Assembly: GCA_003153475.1 (NCBI GenBank)
Contig: PLYT01000096.1
Location: 40,554 to 85,956 of the forward strand
Origin: Betaproteobacteria bacterium
GTDB lineage: Bacteria; Pseudomonadota; Gammaproteobacteria; Burkholderiales; Casimicrobiaceae
DNA: 45,403 bases
Direction: 5' to 3'
Part shown: in pieces, positions 1-7,708 of the stretch
How positions within the stretch are numbered: the stretch's first letter is position 1
How the letters are laid out: each line of letters begins with the position of its first letter
Made by a program: the position numbers and the translations under genes
Notes under the pieces: model-generated
Database searches by the model: none
Seen by the model: only the letters and a program-made list of their open reading frames with translations
Told to the model about the DNA's origin: nothing

Positions 1-143
1 CTGTCGATCCGCTGCAGATAGAGCGAGCGACCGAGCAGTCCCGCGAGCAGCACAAGCATGCCCCCGAACACCAGCGGCGCGCGCAATCGAGGCAGCCTCG
101 GTGCCGGTGCCGCATTCGTCGTGAAGGTGTGCGCCGATCTCAT
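1..143 (-). CDS. ftsI: Peptidoglycan transpeptidase FtsI (PBP3), N-terminal fragment
   Basis: The minus strand from 143 encodes a polypeptide starting MRSAHTFTTNAAP, followed by a hydrophobic stretch (LVFGGMLVLLAGLLG) and then SLYLQRID before the window edge. This is the cytoplasmic tail and single transmembrane anchor expected of FtsI, the septal D,D-transpeptidase; the catalytic domain lies outside the window. The ATG overlaps the ftsL stop in an ATGA arrangement (143-140), which suggests translational coupling. The assignment rests on the anchor topology and on position directly after ftsL in the division cluster, since no catalytic motif is visible. Confidence 0.8.
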   Translation of the reverse strand, partial: MRSAHTFTTNAAPAPRLPRLRAPLVFGGMLVLLAGLLGRSLYLQRID

Positions 144-409
144 CGCGACCCCGCCTCGACGACGCGTAGGCGCGCTGGTATTGGCAATTGCATGTGCAAC
201 TGCTCGCGCGCGATCTTTTCCACGCGCGCCGGCATCGCCCAGGTCGATTGCTCGATCTGCAGCTGTCCGTACTCGACGTCGTAGGCACGGCTTTGCGCCT
301 GCTCGCGCTCGAGGTCGACGAAAAGCTTGCGTGCCTGGTAGCGCGAGGTGACCAGCGACAACGCACAGACAACCAGCAACGCCAGCAGTGCGAGATTGAG
401 GCGCGCCAT
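140..409 (-). CDS. ftsL: Cell division protein FtsL
   Basis: An 89-residue bitopic membrane protein. It has a very short N-terminal tail, a transmembrane helix at about residues 4-22 (LNLALLALLVVCALSLV), then a charged periplasmic segment rich in Q, E and R typical of the FtsL leucine-zipper-like coiled coil. FtsL forms the FtsQLB complex that activates septal peptidoglycan synthesis by FtsW-FtsI. The sequence is poorly conserved in general, so the call relies on size, topology and position between rsmH and ftsI. Its ATG overlaps the rsmH stop (TGATG near 411-407), and its stop overlaps the ftsI start, so three genes run without gaps. Confidence 0.9.
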   Translation of the reverse strand: MARLNLALLALLVVCALSLVTSRYQARKLFVDLEREQAQSRAYDVEYGQLQIEQSTWAMPARVEKIAREQLHMQLPIPARLRVVEAGSR

Positions 410-1365
410 CAGCTAAGCGGCCCTTCGGTGCGCTCGGCCACGCGCAAGGTCGCGCTCCGCGCGCGCGGGTTCGTCGCGAGCTCCGCCTCGCCCGGACGAA
501 TCGCCCGGCCGACGGTCTTGAGCGGCGGTGTCGGCAGCGCCGCGCTAGCGATCGCCAGGCGGGCGAGTCGCGCATCGCCGCCATAGGGCAGGCTCGCCCT
601 GCGGAAAGCCTGCTTCACCAGCCGGTCCTCGAGCGAATGAAAGCTGATGACGGCAAACCGGCCGCCGACCGCCAGCCGCGCCGGGACCCGTTCGAGCGCT
701 AGCGACAATTCCTGAAGCTCCTGATTGATGAAAATCCGTATAGCCTGGAAGGTCCGCGTGGCCGGATCCTGACTCCAATCACCCCGCGCCCGCGCGCCGA
801 GGGCTTTTGCCACGAGTGCGGCCAGCTGCTTCGTCCGGATGATTGGCCGCTCCGTGCGAGCCGCAACAATCGCTCTTGCAATCTGTTGAGCAAACCGTTC
901 TTCACCATAGTCCGCGATCACTCCCCTGAGTTCACGTTCGGATGCATGCGCGATCCATTCCGCCGCGCCGATACCGCGCGTCGGATCCATGCGCATGTCG
1001 AGCGGTCCATCCGCGCGCAGCGAAAATCCGCGCTCGGGGTCGTCGATCTGTGGCGAGGAAATGCCGAGGTCGAGCAGCACGCCGTCGGCGAGCTCGATGC
1101 CGCAGGCATCGAGCGCTGAGCCAAGTTCGGAAAACCATGCGCGCCGAAAGACAAGGCGCGGGTCGGTCCATGTGTGTGCAGCCGCCTCGGCCGCCGGATC
1201 GCGATCGAGCGCGAGGAGCCTGCCGCGAGGTCCCAGAAGCGAGAGGATGCGGCGCGCGTGCCCGCCGCGGCCGAACGTGGCGTCGACATAGACGCCATCG
1301 GGCTTGATGCGAAGGGCTGCCACGGCTTCCTCGAGCAGTGCCGGTGCGTGGTCGCCATCCGGCAT
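409..1365 (-). CDS. rsmH: 16S rRNA (cytosine(1402)-N(4))-methyltransferase RsmH
   Basis: A 318-residue SAM-dependent methyltransferase that makes N4-methyl-C1402 in the ribosomal P site. The start at 1365 begins [15 protein letters not shown], and the SAM-binding motif DATFGRGGH lies at residues 28-36. Further family motifs are [30 protein letters not shown] and [13 protein letters not shown]. The reading frame stays open upstream to 1659, but that part lies over mraZ and has no family similarity. The start at 1365 gives the usual family length and a TGATG overlap with the mraZ stop, so it is preferred. It sits second in the mra/dcw cluster. Confidence 0.96.
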   Translation of the reverse strand: MPDGDHAPALLEEAVAALRIKPDGVYVDATFGRGGHARRILSLLGPRGRLLALDRDPAAEAAAHTWTDPRLVFRRAWFSELGSALDACGIELADGVLLDLGISSPQIDDPERGFSLRADGPLDMRMDPTRGIGAAEWIAHASERELRGVIADYGEERFAQQIARAIVAARTERPIIRTKQLAALVAKALGARARGDWSQDPATRTFQAIRIFINQELQELSLALERVPARLAVGGRFAVISFHSLEDRLVKQAFRRASLPYGGDARLARLAIASAALPTPPLKTVGRAIRPGEAELATNPRARSATLRVAERTEGPLS

Positions 1366-1811
1366 CAGAGCGAGAAACCGTCGAGCTCGGGCGGCAGGTC
1401 GCCGGACGGGAATGCCACTGCGGAGCTCGTTCGTTCGAGCCACTTGGCTTCGTCCCAAAGCTCGAACTTGTTGCCTTGGCCGACGAGAATTACGCGCTTG
1501 TCGAGCGCCGCGTATTGGCGCAGTGCGGGCGGCACCAGAATGCGGCCGGCCGCGTCGAGCACCACGTCGTCGGCATGTCCGACCAGCAATCGCTGCAGGC
1601 TGCGGAGCTTGTCGCTGAAGCTCGACAGCGCCATCAGCCGCTGCTGAATCGGCTCCCACTCCGACAGCGGATAGAGCAGCAAGCAGTGTCCGGGATCGGC
1701 GGTCAGCACCAGATGGCCGGCATCGCGCGCAGCCAAGGGTTCACGATGTTTGGCAGGAATTGCCAGACGGCCCTTGTTATCCAGTGCCAGTTGTGTGAGA
1801 CCTCGAAACAC
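1365..1811 (-). CDS. mraZ: Transcriptional regulator MraZ
   Basis: A 148-residue protein with two SpoVT/AbrB-like DNA-binding halves. The first contains [17 protein letters not shown] and the second contains [18 protein letters not shown], both typical of MraZ. MraZ binds GTGG-type direct repeats upstream of its own gene and controls the division and cell-wall cluster; in E. coli it represses it. The start is GTG (1811-1809), preceded by a GGGAGGG ribosome-binding site at suitable spacing. The operator repeats and a strong promoter lie just upstream (1849-1909). It is the first gene of mraZ-rsmH-ftsL-ftsI, with stop and start codons overlapping throughout. Confidence 0.96.
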   Translation of the reverse strand: MFRGLTQLALDNKGRLAIPAKHREPLAARDAGHLVLTADPGHCLLLYPLSEWEPIQQRLMALSSFSDKLRSLQRLLVGHADDVVLDAAGRILVPPALRQYAALDKRVILVGQGNKFELWDEAKWLERTSSAVAFPSGDLPPELDGFSL

Positions 1812-1848
1812 CCGCCCTCCCTTGCCTCACGTCCGGCCGCCGTGGGTA

Positions 1849-1882
1849 CCCACTTTCACCCACTTTTTACCACCTGCACCAC
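1849..1882 (-). promoter_or_regulatory. MraZ operator: four GTGG direct repeats
   Basis: On the minus strand GTGG occurs at 1882, 1873, 1863 and 1853 (5' ends). The spacings are 9, 10 and 10 bases, or about one helical turn; the last two copies are GTGGGT. Tandem repeats of this kind upstream of mraZ are the known MraZ-binding boxes. They lie directly downstream of the -10 element, so bound MraZ would block initiation or promoter clearance. Confidence 0.85.
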
Positions 1883-1909
1883 TATAAGGAAAGGAAAGGG
1901 ACCGGTCAA
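1881..1909 (-). promoter_or_regulatory. Sigma70-type promoter of the mra/dcw cluster
   Basis: On the minus strand, TTGACC (1909-1904) and TATAGT (1886-1881) are separated by exactly 17 bases. Both hexamers match the consensus at five of six positions. The element sits about 70 bases upstream of the mraZ GTG and abuts the MraZ boxes. Confidence 0.85.
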
Positions 1910-2262
1910 TACAAATTCAGTTTCCGAACAATGACTTAGCGCAAATGTTGTATGTATGTTCAAATTACTTACGAAATAAGTACTTAGCTTATTTTTCAAA
2001 TGTATTGCAATAGCATTACGCCGTAACTTCGCCCGTAAGAGCCGCAGCCTTGGGCTGGCGATGGCCGCGCAGAGGCTTCATGACGGGAGCATGAATCCCG
2101 CAACCCGCTGTACGCTCGGTTCAGTTCACAAAGAGTTACAGTCGGGTCGTCAACGGACATCCAGGGCGACCGTTGTTCGATCGACAGAGGGACGCGCGGC
2201 TCCTAGCGCGAGGCATGCGGGCGGGTATCGCGGCATGCAAGACACACCCAGGGAGGTCGGGC
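1883..2262. other. Gene-free interval with an AT-rich core
   Basis: No convincing gene lies between the mraZ promoter and the DUF1800 gene. By direct count 1901-2020 has 38 G or C in 120 bases (about 32%), in a window that is otherwise strongly GC-rich. It contains a small inverted repeat, AAATAAG (1974-1980) with CTTATTT (1988-1994), with T residues running on to 1996. I see no clear promoter for the downstream plus-strand gene. The segment may be shared regulatory DNA for the two divergent transcription units. Confidence 0.6.
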
Positions 2263-4374
2263 ATGCACGATCCGAGATCCGCCGGACGCCGCGCCGTCCA
2301 TGTCGTAACTGCGTTCGCGTCAATTCTTGCAGCGTTCAACGTGTCCGCGGTCGAGCCGACGGCAACGGTGATCGAGTTCTACAACGCCTCGCTCAATCAC
2401 TATTTCATCACCGCTTTTCCTGAAGAAGCGGCGATGCTGGATCAGGGCGCTATCGTGCCGGGGTGGACGCGAACCGGCGTGACCTGGCAGGCATGGGCCA
2501 ATGCGGGGGACGACCCCAACGCGCTGCCGGTTTGCCGCTTCTATGGCTCGCCGACCGGCCCCAACTCGCATTTCTACACCGCCGACCCCGCAGAATGCAC
2601 GCAGGTGAAGCAGGACGCGGCATGGCGCTTCGAAGCGATCGCCTTCTACATCGAGGCGCCGCAGAACGGCAACTGCGGCGCCGACACGACGCCGGTGTAT
2701 CGCAGCTTCGCCCCCGGCACCGGCTTGTCGACGATGAACCATCGTTACCTGGTCGACATGACGATGTACGAACACATGGCGCCTTCATCGATTCTCGAAG
2801 GCGTCGTCATGTGTTCTCCGCTGTCCTCGGCGCAGAAACAGGCCGACGCGGTGCGCCTGCTCGAGCAGGCGACATTCGGTCCGGACGATGCGCTCGTTGC
2901 GCATGTTCTCGCGATCGGCAGCCAAGCATTTCTCGACGAGCAGTTCGCCGCGCCCGCGAGCATCTATCCGGCCCTGCCGTACGTTCCCGCCGGCCAGCAG
3001 GCGACGTTCTGCGCGACCGATCCCGATCCGCAGTGCGGTCGCGATTATTACTCGCTGTTCCTGCTGCAGAACGCGTTTTTCCAGCAGGCGCTTTCGGCGA
3101 ATGATCAGTTGCGGCAGCGTGTCGCATTCGCGTTGTCGCAGATCCTCGTGACCTCGGGGCTCGGCGTAAACCTGTCCTACGGCATGGGCGGCTACCAGCA
3201 GCTGTTCCGCGACAATGCGTTCGGCAACTACGAAACCATCTTGAGTCGCGTGACGCTGTCGCCGGTGATGGGCGACTACCTGAACATGGTCAACAACGAC
3301 AAGCCCAGCGCCACGGTGCAGCCCAACGAAAACTACGCGCGCGAGCTGCTGCAGCTGTTTTCGATCGGCGTCTGGATGTTGAATGCGGACGGGACGCAAA
3401 TGCGCGACGGGTCGGGTGCGTCGGTACCGAGCTACGATCAGGACACGATCGAGGGTTTCGCACACGTGCTGACCGGCTGGACCTATCCGCCGCTCGCCGG
3501 AGCCGTGCCGCGCACGCACAACTCGAAGAATTATCTTGCCGACATGACGCCCGTCGACACCAACCACGACAAGGGACCGAAGGCCCTGCTGGCCGGCGTG
3601 GTGCTGCCCGCCGGGCAGACGATCCAGGACGACCTCGCGCAGGCGATCCACAACGTATTCATGCATCCGAACGTGGGGCCGTTCGTCGGCAGGCAGCTGA
3701 TCCAGAAGCTGGTGACCGGCAACCCGACGCCGCAATACGTCGCGCGCATTGCTGCGGTATTCAATAACAATGGCCTCGGCGTACGTGGCGACATCAAGGC
3801 AGTCGTCCGGGCGATGCTGACCGATCCGGAGGCGCGCGGCGCAGTCAAGCTCGATCCCGGTTACGGCAAGCTGCGCGAGCCCGTGCTGTTCATGACCGGC
3901 GCGGCGCGCGCGCTCGGCACCCAAAGCGACGGCGTGTATTTCGGACAACAGAGCAAGGCGCTCGGCCAGAATCTGTTCTATCCGCCATCGGTGTTCAATT
4001 ACTACCCGCCGACCTATCTGCTGCCCGACACTGCCATCGTCGCACCCGAGTTCGCGCTCGCCAATTCGAGCACGGCGATCAATCGCTACAATTTCGCCAA
4101 CACGCTGCTATTCGGCACGATCGCGCCGCTGCCGACCTTGCCGGGAGCGATCGGCACGACACCCGCGCTGGCTGCGCTCTCCGCGCTGGCTGGCGATCCA
4201 GCGGCACTGCTCGACCATCTCGATGCGCAACTGCTGCACGGCACGATGCCATCGGCGATGCGCACCGCGATCCTGACGGCACTCGCCGCAGTTCCCGCAA
4301 CCGACCCGCTGACGCGCGCGAAGACGGCGGTCTATCTCGTCGCGACGTCGCCGCAATACCAGGTGGAGCGTTGA
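2263..4374 (+). CDS. Exported DUF5648-DUF1800 protein
   Basis: A 703-residue protein when started at ATG 2263, which has a GGGAGG ribosome-binding site at 2251-2256; the frame is open further upstream but without a good start. Residues 11-29 form a Sec-type signal peptide ending near VSA. Residues 33-187 are a DUF5648-like region with three recurring aromatic repeats (NHYFIT 45-50, SHFYTAD 102-108, NHRYLVD 159-165) and paired cysteines. From about 192 to the end is a DUF1800 domain, with AVRLLEQATFGPD near its start and then RELLQLFSIGVW and FAHVLTGW. DUF1800 has no established biochemical role. The next gene, one base away, is the usual DUF1501 partner, so the two are probably co-expressed and act together outside the cytoplasm. 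Confidence 0.9.
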   Translation: MHDPRSAGRRAVHVVTAFASILAAFNVSAVEPTATVIEFYNASLNHYFITAFPEEAAMLDQGAIVPGWTRTGVTWQAWANAGDDPNALPVCRFYGSPTGPNSHFYTADPAECTQVKQDAAWRFEAIAFYIEAPQNGNCGADTTPVYRSFAPGTGLSTMNHRYLVDMTMYEHMAPSSILEGVVMCSPLSSAQKQADAVRLLEQATFGPDDALVAHVLAIGSQAFLDEQFAAPASIYPALPYVPAGQQATFCATDPDPQCGRDYYSLFLLQNAFFQQALSANDQLRQRVAFALSQILVTSGLGVNLSYGMGGYQQLFRDNAFGNYETILSRVTLSPVMGDYLNMVNNDKPSATVQPNENYARELLQLFSIGVWMLNADGTQMRDGSGASVPSYDQDTIEGFAHVLTGWTYPPLAGAVPRTHNSKNYLADMTPVDTNHDKGPKALLAGVVLPAGQTIQDDLAQAIHNVFMHPNVGPFVGRQLIQKLVTGNPTPQYVARIAAVFNNNGLGVRGDIKAVVRAMLTDPEARGAVKLDPGYGKLREPVLFMTGAARALGTQSDGVYFGQQSKALGQNLFYPPSVFNYYPPTYLLPDTAIVAPEFALANSSTAINRYNFANTLLFGTIAPLPTLPGAIGTTPALAALSALAGDPAALLDHLDAQLLHGTMPSAMRTAILTALAAVPATDPLTRAKTAVYLVATSPQYQVER

Positions 4375-4375
4375 G

Positions 4376-5752
4376 ATGAAAACCATCGGCATCCCGCGCC
4401 GCGCATTTCTGCGCCAGCTGGGCGCGCTGTCCGCATTCGGGCTCGCTTCCCGTCTGGACCTCGTCCGCTTTGCCGCCGAAGCGCAGGCGCAGACGCAGCC
4501 TGATTACAAGGCGCTGGTCTGCGTATTCCTGTTCGGCGGCAACGACGGCAACAACACGGTCATTCCGATCGACACTGCGGGGTACGGGCAATACGCCGGC
4601 GTGCGTCCGGCGTCATCAGGCATCAACCTGCCGCAGGCATCGCTGCTCCCGATACAGCCGACGAATCTGGGGTCGCCGTTCGGACTGCATCCATCGCTCA
4701 CCGATCTGCAGACGCTGTTCAACCAGAACCGCATGGCGGTGCTCGCCAATGTCGGGACCTTGCTGCAGCCGACGACGCAGTCGCAATACGCCGCCGGATT
4801 GCGCCCATTGTCGCTGTATTCACACGCCGACCAGCAGGGGCAATGGCAAAGCGCGGTTTCCGCGGCGGCATCGGGCACCGGCTGGGGAGGCCGCATAGCC
4901 GACAAGGTCGCACCGCTGAATGCAGCGTCGGACTTTCCGGTCGTTACCTCGCTCGACGGTGCAGTTCTTTTCACCACCGGCACGGCGGCGATTCCGCTGT
5001 CGATACCGGCGACCGGTTCGTTCGCGCTGTCGGGCTACAACGGCGGCGCGGCGGCCGCCGCGCGGCTCGACGCGGTCCGGCAGGTGCTGGCGCAGGCTTC
5101 GGGCAACGCACTGGTGGACGGTGGGGCCGACATCGGCGCCCAGGCGCTCGATTTGTCGGCGATCGTCAACCCGATTCTCGCCAATGCGAACTCGACGATC
5201 GCGCCGCTGTTCACCAATCTCAAAACCGGCACCGCCAATCAGCTCTACCAGGTCGCCAAGCTGATCGAGGCTCGGGCCGCGACGGGTGCAATGCGGCAGA
5301 TATTCTTCGTTCAGCTCGGCAGCTTCGACACCCACGGCGATCAGTTGAATCGGCAACAAAACCTGTTCGACGAGCTCTCGCCCGCATTGAAAGCGTTTTA
5401 CGATGCGACAGTCTCGCTGGGTGTCGCCTCGCAAGTCACGACGTTCACGCTGTCGGACTTCGGCCGTACGCTGCAGCCGGCCTCGGGCGGCGGCACCGAC
5501 CACGCCTGGGGCAGCCATCATTTCATCATCGGCGGCGCCGTGCAGGGCGGACAAATCTACGGCCGCTATCCCGAGCTCGTTCTCGGCGGCCCGGATGATG
5601 CCGAAAAAGAAGGACGCTGGCTGCCTTATTGCGCGGTCGACCAGTACGGCGCGACGCTGGCCCGCTGGTTCGGCGTCGCTCCCGCGGACCTCGGCACGGT
5701 CTTCCCCAACCTCGCGATGTTTCCCAGCACCGACCTGGGCTTTATGGGCTGA
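4376..5752 (+). CDS. Tat-exported DUF1501 protein
   Basis: A 458-residue protein with a twin-arginine signal peptide (IPRRAFLRQLG, then a hydrophobic stretch and AEAQAQ around residue 40), so it is probably exported folded. The mature part has the family landmarks VFLFGGNDGNNT, LGSFDTHGDQ, TLSDFGRTLQ and DHAWGSHH. His and Asp residues placed this way are reminiscent of metal sites in the alkaline phosphatase/sulfatase superfamily, to which DUF1501 is thought to be related; no substrate is known. It starts one base after the stop of the DUF1800 gene. DUF1800-DUF1501 pairs are widespread in Proteobacteria, Planctomycetes and others, but remain uncharacterised. Confidence 0.9.
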   Translation: MKTIGIPRRAFLRQLGALSAFGLASRLDLVRFAAEAQAQTQPDYKALVCVFLFGGNDGNNTVIPIDTAGYGQYAGVRPASSGINLPQASLLPIQPTNLGSPFGLHPSLTDLQTLFNQNRMAVLANVGTLLQPTTQSQYAAGLRPLSLYSHADQQGQWQSAVSAAASGTGWGGRIADKVAPLNAASDFPVVTSLDGAVLFTTGTAAIPLSIPATGSFALSGYNGGAAAAARLDAVRQVLAQASGNALVDGGADIGAQALDLSAIVNPILANANSTIAPLFTNLKTGTANQLYQVAKLIEARAATGAMRQIFFVQLGSFDTHGDQLNRQQNLFDELSPALKAFYDATVSLGVASQVTTFTLSDFGRTLQPASGGGTDHAWGSHHFIIGGAVQGGQIYGRYPELVLGGPDDAEKEGRWLPYCAVDQYGATLARWFGVAPADLGTVFPNLAMFPSTDLGFMG

Positions 5753-5887
5753 TCCGGCGCCCGGCGCTGCAGATTGCGCCGGCTTGACGTTCCTGCCGGG
5801 CTGCCGCTACGCTCGACGCGTCCTGCGCTTCCCGTCACGGGCGTTCGCGTTCTCGCGGCGCTTGCGTGCCGCATTCCCTCCGAACGA

Positions 5888-7708
5888 GTGAGCTCACCGC
5901 GTCAACCAGGCAATCCCGTTTCGCCTCGCGCCCAGCATCCGCGCGCGGCGCGCGCCATCACGCCCGTTGTCGTGATCGTGCTGGGACTGGCCCTGACATC
6001 GCGCTGCGGTCCGTCCGTTGCCGACGTGGCTGCGCAGGCCTACAAGGTCGAGATCAGCGCCCCCGATCCGGTGAAGGCGGCGGTCGAGCGCAGTCTCGAC
6101 CTCGTCCGCTGGCAGTCGTATGCGGAGATCACCCCCGAGTTCTTCGACCTGCTCGTCGCCGACGCGCGATCGCAGGCGCGCGATGCCGCGGAGGCGCAGG
6201 GCTATTTTTCGGCGAAGGTCGAAAGCGACATCGACCGCTCGACAACGCCCGCCACCGTACGCTTGCGGATCGAGCCGGGCGAGCCGACGACGGTCGCCTC
6301 GGTTAACGTGACCGTCGCCGGGGCCGCCGCGCAGGGCGATGCCGTCGGAGGGGGACTTATCGCGCGCTTACAGAAGGACTGGTCGCTGCCCAAAGGCGCC
6401 GTCTTCCGCCAGGCCGACTGGGCCGGCGCCAAGACCAGCGCCGTGCAGGTGCTCGCGGCGGACCGCTACGCGGCGGCCAAATTGACCGAAAGCCGCGCCG
6501 ATGTCGATCCGGAAACACACAGTGCCGCGCTGAGCGTGACGATCGACAGCGGGCCGCCGTTCCGCTTCGGCGCCCTCGATATAACCGGCGTGCAGAAATA
6601 CAGCGAGTCACTGGTCAGGAACCTCGTGACTTTCGCGCCGGGCGACCCGTACACGGCCGAGGCGCTGCAGATTTTTCTGCGCCGGCTCAACGGGTCCGGC
6701 TACTTCGCCAGCGCGCAGGCGACGGTCGGCGCGGAACCGACGCAAGCCGACGCGGCGCCCGTGCATCTGCGCCTGATCGAGGCGCCGGAGAAAAAAGTCA
6801 GCGCCGGCGCAGGCTTTTCCACCGACACGCTCTACCGCGCCCAGCTGAGCTACGATAATTTCAATGCCGATCACGAGGGCCTTCGCTTCCACGCCGATAT
6901 CGATGCCGAGGCCAAGATCCAGAGTGCGACGCTGCGTTGGACGCTGCCGCCGCGCGTGCCTCAATACAGCGACACTTACTCGGCCAATGTCGCGCACACC
7001 GACATTTCCGGATTGCGGACCAATGAATTCACCACCGGCTGGAAGCGCAAGACGGCGGCGGAGCGCGACCAGGTGAGCTACGGCGTGGCGTTCTACGCCT
7101 CGCAACAATTGCCGACCAACGCCGAATCGGCCAACGCACACGCGCTGTTCTTTGAATACACCCGCACCTGGCGCAACGTCGACGATCTCCTGTCGCCCAC
7201 GCGCGGCTACGCGGTGAATGCGCAGATCGGCGCCGCGCCGCCCGGCGTTTCGACCGCTGCGCTGGGACGCGGCATCGTCCAATTCGCCGCGTGGCTGCCG
7301 ATCGATACCAGGACGGCGCTGACGTTCCGGGCCGAAGGCGGCGCGGTAGCCGCCCGCAGCGCGCGCGATGTTCCGATCGCGCTGCTCTTCCGCACCGGCG
7401 GTGATACGACGGTGCGCGGCTACGCATTCGACAGCCTCGGGCCGCGCATCGGCGATGCGACCGTCGGCGGCCGCTATTACGCGATCGGCAGCGCCGAAAT
7501 CGTGCGCTGGGTGGCACCCGCGTGGGGCATCGCCGCATTCGTCGATGCCGGCAATGCCGCCGATCGCACCGCCGACCTGAAGCCGGTCTATGGCTACGGC
7601 GTCGGCGCCCGTTTGCGCACCCCGATCGGCCCGATGCGGCTCGACGTCGCCTACGGCGAAGAGGTGCGCTCGCTGCGCCTGCATCTTTCGGTGGGTTTGT
7701 CATTCTGA
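5888..7708 (+). CDS. tamA: Outer-membrane assembly protein TamA (Omp85 family)
   Basis: The frame is open from 5774 (TTG), but the GTG at 5888 is preferred because it places a hydrophobic signal (TPVVVIVLGLALTSR) near the N-terminus; the exact start is unsure. The 606-residue product has POTRA-like repeats in its first half (KVEISAPDPVK, TVASVNVTV, FRFGALDITGVQ) and a C-terminal Omp85 barrel. The barrel carries SAGAGFSTDTLYRAQLSY, FRTGGDTTVRGYAFDSLGP with the conserved VRGY of loop 6, and a terminal beta-signal LHLSVGLSF. With TamB it forms the translocation and assembly module, which helps insert outer-membrane proteins and has been linked to phospholipid transport. The stop overlaps the tamB start in TGATG. 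Confidence 0.92.
   Translation: MSSPRQPGNPVSPRAQHPRAARAITPVVVIVLGLALTSRCGPSVADVAAQAYKVEISAPDPVKAAVERSLDLVRWQSYAEITPEFFDLLVADARSQARDAAEAQGYFSAKVESDIDRSTTPATVRLRIEPGEPTTVASVNVTVAGAAAQGDAVGGGLIARLQKDWSLPKGAVFRQADWAGAKTSAVQVLAADRYAAAKLTESRADVDPETHSAALSVTIDSGPPFRFGALDITGVQKYSESLVRNLVTFAPGDPYTAEALQIFLRRLNGSGYFASAQATVGAEPTQADAAPVHLRLIEAPEKKVSAGAGFSTDTLYRAQLSYDNFNADHEGLRFHADIDAEAKIQSATLRWTLPPRVPQYSDTYSANVAHTDISGLRTNEFTTGWKRKTAAERDQVSYGVAFYASQQLPTNAESANAHALFFEYTRTWRNVDDLLSPTRGYAVNAQIGAAPPGVSTAALGRGIVQFAAWLPIDTRTALTFRAEGGAVAARSARDVPIALLFRTGGDTTVRGYAFDSLGPRIGDATVGGRYYAIGSAEIVRWVAPAWGIAAFVDAGNAADRTADLKPVYGYGVGARLRTPIGPMRLDVAYGEEVRSLRLHLSVGLSF

Noticed and set aside
2785-3948. 387-codon minus-strand frame inside the DUF1800 gene
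   Set aside because: Antisense to the well-supported DUF1800 domain and lacks any family feature.
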